A stretch of DNA of 64,000 bases from Bolinopsis microptera. Lineage: Eukaryota > Ctenophora > Tentaculata > Lobata > Bolinopsidae. The stretch lies in assembly GCF_026151205.1 (NCBI RefSeq), contig NC_087074.1:17582712-17646711 (forward strand), in the 5' to 3' direction. The position numbers and the translations under genes are program-made. Each line of letters opens with the position of its first letter. Position 1 is the first letter of the stretch. The notes under the pieces were generated by a model that saw only the letters and a list, made by a program, of their open reading frames with translations, was not told the DNA's origin and ran no database searches. Shown here piece after piece: positions 22,744 to 33,819 of this stretch.

Positions 22744-24146
22744 ATGGCAAGCAATACACCCCAAAAAAACGCCTCTTCTCATTTCGAGAATATGTACACG
22801 CAGGAGAACACACCAAGGAAGGTTCTAGATAACGTGGAGATACAGCCGAGTCACGTGCTACGTGAGCGAAACAGACACAGCGACATCTTCAACAGGGAGG
22901 AGGAGGAGGAGGGGGGGAAACCGGTTCCTGTTATCAGGTTTGTTTAAATATCTGACTGCTTATTATAAACATTCCTAGGTTCGTCATTTAAGTGTATATA
23001 ATTGTTGTGTAGATCTGTTCACTGTATAGACTACAATGTAATTGTATAGACTATACAATTAATTTAGTAGTATCTTGATCTGTTGTATAGATTTGTGATA
23101 TAGATCTACTTCTTAAGAGTGTATTTGCACAGTATTTGTAGATTCGTCCGGGAGTGTGAGTAAGAATGTCCGGGAGTGTGAGTAAGAATGTCCGGGAGTG
23201 TGAGTAAGAATGTCCGTGAGTGTGAGTAAGAATTTCCGTGAGTGTGAGTAAGAATTTCCGGTAAAGTGAGTAAGAATATCCGGGAGAGTGAGTAAGAATG
23301 TCCGGGAGAGTGAGTAAGAATGTCCGGGAGTGTGAGTAAGAATGTCCAGGAGTGTGAGTAAGAATGTCCGGGAGTGTGAGTAAGAATGTCCGTTAGTGTG
23401 AGTAAGAATTTCCGGGAGTGTGAGTAAGAATGTCCGGGAGTTTGAGTAAGAATGTCCGGGAGAGTGAGTAAGAATGTCCGGGAGTGTGAGTAAGAATAAA
23501 TTTGATAGATACTATTGTACACAGTTCTAAAAATCTTGTGTATTGAAACTATTTTGAAACTTATATCGTGTCTGGCGTCACTTCATTGCAATTAAAACAA
23601 GTTGAATTACATTCCGTTGTCATAGAAAACACTTTTCACTGGTCATGGTGAACGCTAATCACGTGACTTTTATAACATAGACACGTGACTTGTGTTTAAC
23701 ATTAGTCAGACTGCGTTTCGGGTTTACACAAAAATAGATACAGTAAAACCCCGATATACCGCGGACCTTGGGGAAAGGGAAAACCTGCAGTAAATAGGGG
23801 TTTTAGTTTTGGGGTCCGAAATAAGGCCCGAAATAAACTGTTCGATAACTTTATTAAACTTAATATCTTTACTTACCCAGCTTGTATCAAATTTCCTATT
23901 TCAAGATAATAGTAACTTCAAAAAGTTGTAGATTTAAAAAATCTTGAAAGTAGCTATTTTCGTTGTTAATGTAAATATAACATTATCTAAAATTGTAATT
24001 CCAGGTCTAACGATGCCGCTAACGACTCAGCAAGAGTTCAGTACAAGGCGCGTCAAGAAACCAGTAATGTTTTCGCTCAAGAGCAGAACGCACCACCTCC
24101 AGCACAGGCTGAGAAACCACACAAGATCTCTAACGTGTGCTTCTAA
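22744..24146 (+). CDS. Small two-exon gene of unknown function (111 aa)
   Basis: Exon 1 is 22744-22937 and exon 2 is 24005-24146. The split AG|G codon keeps the phase and the stop is TAA. The protein is polar and probably disordered, with two related basic motifs: LRERNRHSDIFNREEEEEGG and YKARQETSNVFAQEQNAPPP (R-x-x-S/T-(D/N)-(I/V)-F). It ends KPHKISNVCF. The repeated S-(D/N)-(I/V)-F resembles short microtubule-associated proteins such as the Jupiter/JPT (HN1) group, but the match is weak. A CTTATAG acceptor lies 24 bases before the ATG. The single intron carries a 22-bp minisatellite and a MITE end. Confidence 0.6.
23143..23500. repeat. 22-bp minisatellite, about 16 copies
   Basis: The unit is TGTCCGGGAGTGTGAGTAAGAA with single-base variants (GAGAGTGAG, TTTCCG, GTTAGTG). 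It lies inside the intron of the small two-exon gene. Each unit contains GTGAGTAAG, a close match to the animal 5' splice-site consensus. Because 22 is not a multiple of three, the minus-strand frame shows a 22-residue Leu/His/Ser periodic peptide, which is not taken as coding. Confidence 0.95.
23747..23830. mobile_element. MITE end of the CAGTAAAACCCCGATTTACCG type
   Basis: CAGTAAAACCCCGATATACC followed by an internal TGCAGTAAATAGGGGTTTTAG inverted counterpart. The same terminal sequence occurs at 26298 and near 43944. Such termini are common on pogo/Tc1-like MITEs, though the superfamily is inferred. Confidence 0.5.
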
Positions 24147-24920
24147 TTTGAGAGGGCCGGGATTGTGGAGTAGAAATATATTTAGCTTACAGTATTATTT
24201 TCTTAGCAAAGTTATCTCAAAACTTAGTAACTACAGACATTTCAAATATGTAGAAATATCAGTGACCGACTTCAAAAAATCGTCCAGCTTCGGGATCACT
24301 GTCGGTCACTAGGAAATATGTACAGAATTAGAATGGTAGTTTATTGTAAATATAGCGCAAAAGCATTTTGATATTATATGTATTAAATATTATTCGATAT
24401 AATATAATCAAATATGAAAGTTTGAATGATTAGCAGAATATTTTTGGCTGACTTCGGACAATTTGAGTTGTTGATTTCAGGGTCATTAAGTTGTCATTTT
24501 TCTGTAAGTTGCTAATTTTTTTCATAGCCCTGTAATGTATACTATTTCTTTTGCAATTGTAAATTGTTACAGAGGTATTGTCCTTAATAGTAATACATCT
24601 TTAAATCTAGATCTAGACTCTAGAGATGAACTTTCGTACTAAGAACTTTTCTACTTTGTTGTTTTGGAGTCGGTCGTGAATTTAGCAACATTATAATGAA
24701 ATAATGTAATGGTAACGTATCTGTCATGGTAACGCATCTATACATTTCTTATAGTTGAAATAAATGTACATTTAATGATTATAATTTTAACCATTTTACG
24801 CGTTTCCTTTCGAATAATTTTAAATCCATTCAAATATAAACATTTTTGAAAATAAAACAACAAATCATGTGCTAGGTATGTTATAGATTTTGATTCTGTG
24901 AGAGATGAAAATATTTGGTT

Positions 24921-24992
24921 CTGACACGTGACAACGATTAACCAATCAGCTTTTAGTATTGACCAATCAAAACTCAGGATCACGGTCACGTG
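24921..24992. promoter_or_regulatory. E-box/CCAAT palindromic cassette, copy 1
   Basis: The block reads CTGACACGTGAC, ACCAATCAG, TTGACCAATCAAAAC, then GGTCACGTG. Two CACGTG E-boxes flank two CCAAT boxes. A similar arrangement occurs at 62230-62306. It could be a promoter module (NF-Y plus bHLH-type sites) or part of a dispersed repeat. No gene start was identified next to it. Confidence 0.3.
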
Positions 24993-25310
24993 TTAAACAA
25001 ATATGGTTCACCTTCCCACTATCCAGTTCTATAAATAATAAAGTTACCAGGATTAGAATTCCTTCTTGGAACCAACAAGTATCCAGTATCCTGAATTTAT
25101 GACCGACGGCCTATATTTTTTAATTTCATAAATTTTTTCCCCAGTTCCAATATCAGACATTGTCTATGTAATATTATTTATATAATATGAGTTGTCAGCA
25201 TTTAAAAAAATTTGTGCTATTTATGATATATTTTAGTTTGATTTTTGTTGATTTAAAAGTTTAAAGTTTTAACGCAAGATACTAAGCTGCCAAATTTTTC
25301 ATTTGGGACC

Positions 25311-25400
25311 GCTCACATAATACGTCAGCAAGATTTTGGTTCTGCGCCTAACCCCCCTACACATCGCCCTACACCTCGTTTGCTGACTTACTATGTGAAC
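25311..25400. mobile_element. Short hairpin MITE (~90 bp)
   Basis: GCTCACATAATACGTCAGCA at 25311-25330 pairs imperfectly with TGCTGACTTACTATGTGAAC at 25381-25400. Related GTGAAC/ACGTAA ends occur near 47400-47421 and 51006-51111. Confidence 0.55.
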
Positions 25401-25484
25401 CCTCCCAGATTACATAGTTGATTTATTTATTAAGTTATTATTAAATATTGGAATATTATAGACATTGGCACAATTGGTTAGTTC

Positions 25485-26212
25485 TACCTTACTCGGGATT
25501 ATTATGACCGGGATAAAGTGGCGGGTTTAGGGTAATTTCGCCATATTTTTCCCGAACCACATTTTCACCGGTCGTTAATAAACCCGCCGTCTCAGCTTTT
25601 AGGGTTCCCAAGGGGTATGGGTGCTCATATTTTAATCGTTGTCTTATATTCACTAAAGAAGACTATTGGGACACTTGTTGTAGGTTTTTCGACTTCATTT
25701 GGTTAAAATTGCAAAAAATTCACCTTTTTGCCCAATTCTTGTCATATATCCTTATTTTCAAAGTTGATTTAAATAGGCCAATTTTTAATTTCTTAGGTAT
25801 TGACTATCTCTACATAATGAAATAGGACTCAAAGTAAAAGTAACAGTTAAATTAAAACTTGAATTAATTAAAACTGTCGATAACATGAATCAGTTTCATC
25901 AGTCATTTATTCATAATTCTAAAAAATGTGAACGATGCATTCTTTCGAAGATTTTCTACAAATGGAGTCATAATGGTTATTTGATACACAAGTTTTAGCA
26001 ATGCGAAAATTTCTAAACTTGCTTATCTCTAATAAGGAAATTTACATCTGAGACAAAATTTTTGAATCTAAAATTGAAAGGTTGGACAGTGGACACCGGT
26101 AAAATGGCGACCGGGAAAATGTGGTGGGTTTTGAGCAATTTCGCCATATTTTTCCCGAACCATATTTTAACCGGACGTTAATAAACCCGTCGTAATAATC
26201 CCGAGTAAGGTA
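25485..26212. mobile_element. ~730-bp MITE with terminal inverted repeats
   Basis: TACCTTACTCGGGATTATTA at 25485-25504 is matched in inverse at 26193-26212, and the tetranucleotide GTTC lies just outside both ends (possible target duplication, or TA with chance flanks). Oddly, an internal ~75-bp block (GGTAATTTCGCCATATTTTT and onward) is present near both ends in direct, not inverted, orientation. Confidence 0.65.
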
Positions 26213-26297
26213 GTTCTTGTCAATGAGAAATTATCCTTCACACATCTGAAGGTAGTAAAAAAGGCCCAAATTTGAGAAAGTCTGAGATTTCCTTGCA

Positions 26298-26415
26298 CAG
26301 TAATACCCCGATTTACCGCTCCCAATTTTACCGCAAACACCCCCCCCCCGGCCCCCCCATTTACTGCGTCTGTTCTCCTTCCCCCCAAACTCGCTGGTAA
26401 ATCCGGGTTTTACTG
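26298..26415. mobile_element. 118-bp hairpin MITE, CAGTAAAACCCGGATTTACC termini
   Basis: The left end CAGTAATACCCCGATTTACC and right end GGTAAATCCGGGTTTTACTG are inverted copies. The centre is C-rich with a run of ten C. Same family as the MITE ends at 23747 and 43944. Confidence 0.7.
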
Positions 26416-26800
26416 TGGTATGTAGTAGTGGTATGTAGTAGTGGTATGTGTAGTGGTATGTACCGTACTAATGTAAAGACAGAATATGTTTATATATTAC
26501 ATGTATTTTTGGTAGCATTAAACTGTAGTAAATAATTTATTGAGCTAGTTATCAACATTAGACAATAGACATATAATTACATAAAACTCTTGTTTTACTG
26601 TTGATCTGAAAAATAACAATAAGTATAAAATCTCACGGAAATGCTGAACTATCATAAAATCACTGGTACTGTGTCCATTTGAAAAGCTGATATCTACTCC
26701 ATATTCAGTTGATACCAGCAAATATTTGTGTTTATATTTAGTTGACAAAGTTATTGTGTCCAAATGAATAAATAAGAAGTGAACTGTCAAGTAGGAAGTA

Positions 26801-28924
26801 ATGGCCGGAAGAAAGAAGGACAAGAGACGGAGGAAATACTCATCATCTTCATCTTCCGACTCAGACTCTTCTTCATCAAGTAAGAATTCCTTCTTTCGGT
26901 ATTTTACGTTGTAGAAAACTTAAGGTTCCCTAAATCCCTAATCTCAAGTCATAACTCATAAACATTCTCTATGATTTGAAGTCTTAAATCTGGCGCTTAG
27001 AATTTCGTCTTTATTTAATTGCCTGATATTTGACCCCCGGCCCCCCTTAGTTATAACTTTCCCCAGGCTCATCCTCAAGCTCAGGATCCTCCTCTGGTAG
27101 CAGCTCCTCCTCTCGTCCTCGTCAACAAACACCCAATGTCAGCACTCCTCCAATCTCACAAAGCTTGGACCCTGTTTCAGCTATGTTTCTAGATACTAAA
27201 CCTGAGGATCTTATTGATCAGATTTTCATCATTCTTGACGAATCAGAGGTTTTTATTAACACTTTAGAGTTCAGTTTTGTTTTCAATTTCTTGTCTCGAA
27301 GCGTTTCTCTTCGTTGGATATAGGAAAATTCGATCAAAAAAGAATTGAATTCAGCTTTAATAGGTCTCACACTGTTATAAAACATATAAAACTCATTATT
27401 AACAGGTAAAAGATCTGTGTCCCACGATTATAAAACACATGAGTATAACCGACCTTAAAGAGAAAGCCCTCAGGTTTGTTGCTCTTTTAAATGTTTCTCT
27501 GCCATATTTTATTTAATCGACCATGGGCAGTTGAATGACCCTGAATGATTAAGAGCAACTTTTCGTTCGTATCTCGTATACGTACATCAAACAGCTGACT
27601 AACCAACATTAGCCTCATTAAAATCAATACACTGCACACGAAATTACATTATAAATGTCGTAAGTTCTCTCTTAATGTTGGGTGAAAGTGAGATATGTAT
27701 CGCAACATTACCAATTACCATACTCTCAGCTGTATAAGAAGTCTGGACGATGCTGGGTTACAATCACTGTACGTCACCCAGGATCCGGACCCTGGGGCAG
27801 ACGAGATAGACAAGGCCCTGATACAACTGGGACTGGTGGGTAACAACACCTCCATCCTGGACAGAGACACCAGCAAGTGGAGGACAGTACAGGAGGCCCC
27901 GCCCACTGTTGGCGGTTTATCTGATAACGAGGCGGGTAATAGTGGGGAGGCGGCAGGGAGCGATGGTGAGAAGGATGGTTCTATCTTCGAGGAGGAGGCT
28001 AAATCTTTAGGTGGGTTATTTAGCTTACAATCATTGGTGTTAGTTGGGGTTATGTTTTAGAATGTTTGGCCTGAATACAAAAGTTAAAAGTATAACTTTT
28101 TCCATAAAAATAACCGTTTAAATCGTTATTGTTATAGTATTGGTCTGGAATGTTGAAATATGTTAATTCCACTAATCTAACCCACCCCAGAACCCCCTCA
28201 ACCTGACCTAACTAAGAGGAAACTTCTAGAAGACGCCCCACCGGAGAGTAGCGATGATGCAGAGTTGTGGAGGGCACTCCTCATGAAAGACAAGCAAAAG
28301 ATAACCCGGGAGCTTGTCAGTACTGATGTTATCGCTAAAAATCTGAGCGACAAACCAATGGACTTTGTACCTCAGGAAACTGTGGTCAAGAGGAGAGGTG
28401 ATGAGTTATCGGACCATGAAGATGAGTCAGGTAAATCCTCACCTAGGTCACCAAAGTCTCCGGATGAAGAAAGTCAACAGATTGGTAACCCCCCTCTTGC
28501 TGTTGGGAATCCACCTCTTGCTGAGTCACCTGGTAAGCCTAAGATGTCGTATCGTCAGCGTGCTGCAGCTGCTGCGGCGCAGGATGAAGATGAAGATAAG
28601 ATCTCTGCAGGAGATCTGAGTTCTGGGGCTGGTTCTTCTGATTCTGAGTCCTCTAGTTCTGAAGAAGGCGAAATATCTGACGATGATGATGACAAAAAAA
28701 AGAATGAAGAAGGGGAGAAGAAAGATATCAAACCTGAATCTGACAGCGAAGAGAAACGCTCAGAAACACCTGAAAGATCAGGCTCTGCCGATAAAAATTT
28801 AGATGAGAAGTCAGATAGTGAGCGGGACAGATTTAGTCCTAGGAAAGACTCAGAGTCAGAACAGAATGAATCAAGGACAGAAAATGAGAAAAATGAGGAT
28901 GTTTCTAAGTTGTATGCCTTGTGA
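26801..28924 (+). CDS. CAAP1: CAAP1-like protein (caspase activity and apoptosis inhibitor 1 family)
   Basis: Five exons (26801-26879, 27067-27248, 27406-27473, 27730-28010, 28191-28924) join without stops to 447 residues. The protein opens with a basic start MAGRKKDKRRRKYSSSSSS and a long Ser tract, as in CAAP1. The core is residues ~65-130: LDPVSAMFLDTKPEDLIDQI, F-I-I-L-D-E-S-E-V-K-D-L-C-P-T-I-I-K-H-M-S-I-T-D-L-K-E-K-A-L. This parallels the CAAP1 family core around its conserved 'M-L-x-Q-x-F-x-I-I' and 'L-P-x-(I/V)-(I/L)-K-x-x-S-I-x-x-(I/L)-K' pattern. An acidic/phospho-rich C-terminus (DDDDKKKNEEGEKKD) follows, plus MSYRQRAAAAAAQ. Human CAAP1 is described as modulating caspase activity, but the molecular role is unclear. 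The assignment rests on the core block and the N-terminus. Unlike its neighbours it has no clear acceptor just before the ATG. Confidence 0.65.
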
Positions 28925-29700
28925 TACAGATATTTTGTAATATTTAAATTTTTAAGCTTTTGAGGTTAAGTTGATGAACTGTTGACATTTTAAGGTTTGG
29001 TGTGACAGTATTTGCTGAGCTAAGCTAGCTGTGAATCAGGTGGTTTATAAATAATCAAAGTAACATTAATTTGGCGTAACTTGGGGAACTTTTCTTCAAA
29101 CTGGTTACATGAGTTTTTTAAAGATCATTCTATAAAGTGGTGTAAGTATCATTTTACAGAAATTCTCGACTATACTTCAAGGGTTTTTATTTACATACCC
29201 CACATAATATTTGTGGGAGGCGAAGCCGAGTATATTGTTTTGACTATTAACAGCGTGAGGACCAGTTGCAGTGAAACGTCCCAATAACTGGCACGTGTTA
29301 AAACAAATTCGCTCCGTCTTTTTAGTTTAAGTCGATCTTGTGGTGTAATTTATACAGAAGAATAAATACAATATAACTTAATTTAGCAGATATCCCATGT
29401 TTAACTTACCTTCATTACTGTAATATGACGTATTTTGCATTTAATTTCCAATAGACGCTCACTTTATTTTACAAAACTTGTGTATTACTGTCGTTATCAA
29501 TTATGAAAAAGTCTACAAATATTATTATAAAGGATACATTATAATTAATTAAATAGCATATCTTGTTTTAAATAGTAGTCCAACCTTTTATCTTCCCCCG
29601 TCTTTAAAGTTTTTGACAAGCTTGTCTGAATCTATAAACTGTATTGCAACTACTGCTCAAATAAATTATTACGAATTTTAGCGTTTAATCTCTATTATAA
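28925..29700. other. Intergenic spacer with polyadenylation signals
   Basis: AATAAA occurs at about 29361 and 29660. No coding frame of interest. ATTTTAG at 29675-29681 is a possible acceptor 19 bases before the next ATG. Confidence 0.5.
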
Positions 29701-30147
29701 ATGGGGTCTAATGGATTAACAGAGTCTGCCTCCGATCTGGAATTCAAAAGGGACGGCAACTGTCACGAATTGAGTGTTCAAAAAGAATACTTTGCAAAAA
29801 TAAAAGACGGGACCAAAACAGTTGAAGGACGTGCTGGAAAGATAGACACAGAAAACGATATCCACGAAAATTACAGAGATAAAGAGACAAACTTTAAAGT
29901 AGGTCACACAGTCAAATTCATGATATCAGGACACTCAGCTGACTCTGAGAGTGTGACTTGTGAAATAACGAGGGTTGAGTTCCATGAAACATTTGAAGAA
30001 ATGTTAACTAAAAGTGGTCTCAGTACATGTTTACCTGGTATTGGGAGTATGGAGGAGGGTGTTAGGATTTACAGGAGTTTTAGTGGTTACCAACAAAGAG
30101 AGAACATGTACGGGGTTGTTGGGATTCATCTTCGAGTTATAACTTAG
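29701..30147 (+). CDS. ASCH-domain protein
   Basis: A single-exon frame of 148 residues. ASCH domains are small beta-barrel folds related to PUA that bind RNA. Some bacterial members hydrolyse N4-acetylcytidine. Visible are H-E-L-S-V-Q-K-E-Y-F-A-K-I-K-D-G-T-K-T-V-E-G-R, the family hallmark (K-T-(V/I)-E-G-R) with the Lys/Thr/Glu used for nucleoside contact, then V-G-H-T-V-K-F-M-I-S, the strand C-E-I-T-R-V-E-F-H-E-T-F-E-E-M-L, and the C-terminal Y-G-V-V-G-I-H-L. The length is typical. No AATAAA lies in the 270 bases to the next gene on the same strand, so shared transcription is possible. Enzymatic activity is not shown. Confidence 0.8.
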   Translation: MGSNGLTESASDLEFKRDGNCHELSVQKEYFAKIKDGTKTVEGRAGKIDTENDIHENYRDKETNFKVGHTVKFMISGHSADSESVTCEITRVEFHETFEEMLTKSGLSTCLPGIGSMEEGVRIYRSFSGYQQRENMYGVVGIHLRVIT

Positions 30148-30417
30148 TGTTAATACAGCTAGATACTGGACACTATCTTATCAGATAACTTAGTGTTTAC
30201 AGCTGGACACTTTCTTGCAATTACTTCAATTAGTTTTTAAAGAAGATCAAGACGTTATTGATTTAAATCATGGTTTTAATTGCCTATGGGAGTAATTGCT
30301 TTATACTTTTATACAATGCACAATGTAGATACTATATTCAAATATTTGTTCTCTCTTATATGATATTTTGTAACAATTTAATGTTTAAACTCATTCTATC
30401 TGCTCAGAAAAGCTAAC

Positions 30418-31884
30418 ATGTCTGCAAAGATCCTAAACTTCAACACAGACTTTACTGCTTTTCTCAATGGAACAACCAGACACGTGATCAAAGTGGTTAC
30501 TGACAATGAGGTTATTGAATGCAGTGGTGTTATCTTATCACAGCACAGTAAAACTTTGAAAAAGATGTGTAGAGAAGATGAGGAGTTGTTTTTGCTCGGA
30601 TATGAGTCAGTGGGCGATATTCTAGCAGTTCTTCATGGTGGTTCTGTTATTCTGACACTTGAAAACTGTCTAGAAATGATAAAGTTCGCTTGGGAGTTCG
30701 GGGTCCCAAATATAGCCGAGCAAGCGTTCAATTTCATGGAGTCTATCGCTAATAAAACCAACATTGTCCCTTTGACAAGAATGTGTTTGACAGCCACAAA
30801 ATTGAGCGGGTTTTATGATGTAAAAACCGAAGAAGATGTATTTTGGCCTTGTGAAGACGTTATCAAAAACCTCGATACCGATGAGATGAGAGAATTTGTT
30901 CAAAACTTTCAGCCTAAAGAAATTGTACGTATGTTTAAGAACACTGTAATCATATCCAAGGTTATATTGCCATTATCAACGATGGTAAACGTTGATAACG
31001 TGAAGGAAATCGTTAGGATACTTCAAGAGATAAATTATGCTGATTTGGTGTCCGCTGCTTCTTCTTGCTCTAAAGAGAGTGCTGCTTTGCTATTTGAGGC
31101 AATAGAGGCTCATAATATTCCTGCAAGCTCAGTAAAGTTTTTGCTGAGTCTAAAAAAGCTATTTTTTCGTGAGATTTGTAGTTCCATGCTAACAGTAGCT
31201 GCTTTATCTTCGAATGTCGATGTGATCCGTCGGAATTGGAAATCCTATGATGCCACTAACATGTTGCGGATATCTGAACAGATAGAATCGAGTTTTATCT
31301 TGGTGGAAACTATCTTGTCTTGGGTTTCTTATTTCAAACCTGATGAAAAATTCGTCAAAAGGTTATGCAGGAATATAGATCCCAAATTTCTTTCTTTGGA
31401 CTACACAAAACATGCTATTTGCATCTTTAAGAATTTAGGGTTTGATATTTCCTTTCCCCTTAATAGATGTATAATACGTCTTGACGAAGATAAAAAAGTA
31501 ATCGTTTGTGGGGTCAAAACCACCCTCAACAAAATGGAAAGCAGCAATGTTATATCTGTTTTAGAAAAAGAAATACGATTCAATTGCAATTACATCAATC
31601 GCGATGACAAACATGTATGCGTTGATCCACCATCAAAGTTGATTTTCAGACCTTACAGAAATGAGAGGGCTGATTTCAGGAATTCTTCCTTGTTTGTGTA
31701 CGCTAAAACATGTGGGCGAAAACACGTACCATTCTATACTGACCCAAAATTGGCTGCCAATATGGATTATGATTTGAGCTCTATCAAACTGACCAGGCTA
31801 TCTCCTTTCCAGCCTGAATCATCTAAAACTTTTCAGTCAAAACGAGCAATTAGTCTAGTCATTTATGGACATTTATGGAAATGA
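30418..31884 (+). CDS. BTB/POZ-domain protein, stop supplied by a hairpin element
   Basis: A single-exon frame of 488 residues. Residues ~13-110 look like a BTB fold: D-F-T-A-F-L-N-G-T-T-R-H-V-I-K-V-V-T-D-N-E-V-I-E-C-S-G-V-I-L-S-Q-H-S, followed by alpha-helical E-N-C-L-E-M-I-K-F-A-W-E-F-G-V. BTB domains mediate dimerisation or recruit CUL3 ligases. The remainder (helical, then Cys/His-containing C-terminal part FVYAKTCGRKHVPFYTD) is not recognised. The last ~11 codons and the TGA lie within the terminal repeat of the element at 31851-32828, so the original C-terminus is probably lost or altered. TCTGCTCAG ends 10 bases before the ATG. Confidence 0.65.
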   Translation: MSAKILNFNTDFTAFLNGTTRHVIKVVTDNEVIECSGVILSQHSKTLKKMCREDEELFLLGYESVGDILAVLHGGSVILTLENCLEMIKFAWEFGVPNIAEQAFNFMESIANKTNIVPLTRMCLTATKLSGFYDVKTEEDVFWPCEDVIKNLDTDEMREFVQNFQPKEIVRMFKNTVIISKVILPLSTMVNVDNVKEIVRILQEINYADLVSAASSCSKESAALLFEAIEAHNIPASSVKFLLSLKKLFFREICSSMLTVAALSSNVDVIRRNWKSYDATNMLRISEQIESSFILVETILSWVSYFKPDEKFVKRLCRNIDPKFLSLDYTKHAICIFKNLGFDISFPLNRCIIRLDEDKKVIVCGVKTTLNKMESSNVISVLEKEIRFNCNYINRDDKHVCVDPPSKLIFRPYRNERADFRNSSLFVYAKTCGRKHVPFYTDPKLAANMDYDLSSIKLTRLSPFQPESSKTFQSKRAISLVIYGHLWK

Positions 31885-32828
31885 ACCTGCAAATTTTCAG
31901 ATACTCACGAAACTTTGCACAGACCTTCCCAAAGGTATGAATAAACGATTTTCGGTTGGAGACTTTTTTTTACCGTGGGCAAAACCCAGGAGGGCCACGC
32001 CCATATTGACCCAATAACATAACTGACCCTTTGCTTCTGAAGGTCGTAGAGACTTCAAAATAGGCTTAAACGAAGCCGCATATGCATGTTTATATAGAAT
32101 TTATTGATATCAACATATGGCCTAAAATCCTTACTTTTCGAGAAATTCGCCGAAAACCATTTTGGGCGTGGCGCTGAGCCCATTTTACTAAATTTTGATA
32201 GGATCGTGATAGAGTCTTCGAAAAGAGTTTAAAATAACCGCAATTAGCATATTTATATATAACTTGCGAAGAAACATATGCCTTAAAGTGCTTACATTTT
32301 CAGTTATTGGCGAAAAACTGATTTTCGGTTCCAGAAATCATGCAAAAATATGGGTATCTGGTAAATTGGGCTATGAGGGCCCTAGAGATCTTAGAATGAG
32401 TGCAAATTGTGCAGAATGGCCATGTTTATATACAACTTATAGATATGCTAATTGTGGTTCTTTTAAACTCTTTTCGAAGACTCTATCACGATCCTATCAA
32501 AATTTAGTAAAATGGGCTCAGCGGCTAGCGCCACGCCCAAAATGGTTTTTGGCAAATTTCTCGAAAAGTGAAGATTTTAGGCCAATAACTTCTATATAAA
32601 CATGCATATGCGGCTTCGTTTAAGCCTATTTTGAAGTCTCTACGACCTTCAGAAGCAAAGGGTCAGTTATGTTATTGGGTCAATATGGGCGTGGCCCTCC
32701 TGGGTTTTGCCCACGGTAAAAAAAAGTCTCCAACCGAAAATCGTTTATTCATACCTTTGGGAAGGTCTGTGCAAAGTTTCGTGAGTATCTGAAAATTTGC
32801 AGGTTCATTTCCATAAATGACTGGACTA
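31851..32828. mobile_element. 978-bp foldback (long inverted repeat) element
   Basis: The left end TAGTCTAGTCATTTATGG at 31851 and the right end CCATAAATGACTGGACTA ending at 32828 are inverted copies, and the match extends inward over most of the element. Blocks such as AACCTGCAAATTTTCAGATA, AAGCCGCATATGCATG and GATAGAGTCTTCGAAAAGAG recur in reverse order and complement. The arms reach about 400 bp. A small ATTTATGGAC duplication occurs only in the left arm. There is no transposase. Transcription of the upstream BTB gene would place a long hairpin in its 3'UTR. Confidence 0.9.
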
Positions 32829-33819
32829 AAAACTAACATAATAGTTTGTATGCTTCTAGGGAGCTGTGATCTTTAGTTCGGAGTAGAACTTTTACAATGT
32901 TGAATGTTGAATGTTGAATATTTAATCATACTACCCAGTAATTGGTTTAAAGTTTAATTTATTATTATGTATATTAAAATATTATGCAATATTCTATACT
33001 CATTTTGCTGGCAATATTAATAATATTATACAATCTGCAAAATAGTTTAGGGCATGTTCCGCGTGTAGTGCAGAGTTTGTGGTTATTCCAGCATTTTAAA
33101 TTATTGATTTATCTCAATAATGCACACACGTTTTTTATGAACATTTTTTATTTCAATGTGTATCTCCGTACTGACTATATGTATATAGTGCACAGATTTA
33201 GAAATTGTTGGTAAGGTCAACCAATCAAAATACAAATAAAAAATATCCAGAGTACCTAACTAAACGTTTCGAGTAGAAATGCCATACGACCCTTTATAAT
33301 TACAATAATTAAAAATCTCGACCGCCAATTCTGAATCGTTGCACTATATTTTTAAAAATATATAATATTCAATAATTAATTAAAGTTTTTAATTTATATA
33401 TTATTTTATAATTTTGTACCTCAATTATTACGTTAACTCGACGTAATTTATTTTTAGCCAAGTTTTTAGTTTAAATATTATGCAAACATTTATTTCGTAA
33501 ATTTGTAACCGTTCGGTAACTTTATAACCATTTTAATAGCATTGCTTCTGTTGATCTAGTTAAATTTTAGATCTAGATTGTATCACTTATAATACAATTT
33601 TCATAAATTCAACTACTTTCATACGTTCTCAATTACGCGTTTGATTTATAATTAAAATATGACAGTAAGGATCATAAATGTGGAGAAATAGAAACATTTC
33701 CCCCTAAAAATCTATAATCATACCCTTGTAATTGTCTTTGTTTGTTCAATATTCATAGATGACAATTTAAAAACAAACAATTTAAATTTAACAATCTCCC
33801 TTCCTCTCAGTTGCATGTA
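32829..33819. other. AT-rich spacer / possible promoter or 5'UTR intron of the next gene
   Basis: Extremely AT-rich with no gene. It ends in the pyrimidine-rich acceptor CTCCCTTCCTCTCAG at 33796-33810, 9 bases before the start codon of the AKAP1-like gene. Confidence 0.5.

Noticed and set aside
23106-23522. 138-codon minus-strand frame rich in Leu, His and Ser
   Set aside because: It is the translation of a 22-bp minisatellite inside an intron. The frame is open only because the unit lacks stops.
32264-32599. 111-codon frame inside the foldback element
   Set aside because: It lies across the palindrome centre and has no recognisable domain.
33811-33819. Upstream TTG start for the AKAP1-like protein
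   Set aside because: A strong splice acceptor ends at 33810 and an ATG follows at 33820. TTG initiation is not needed.
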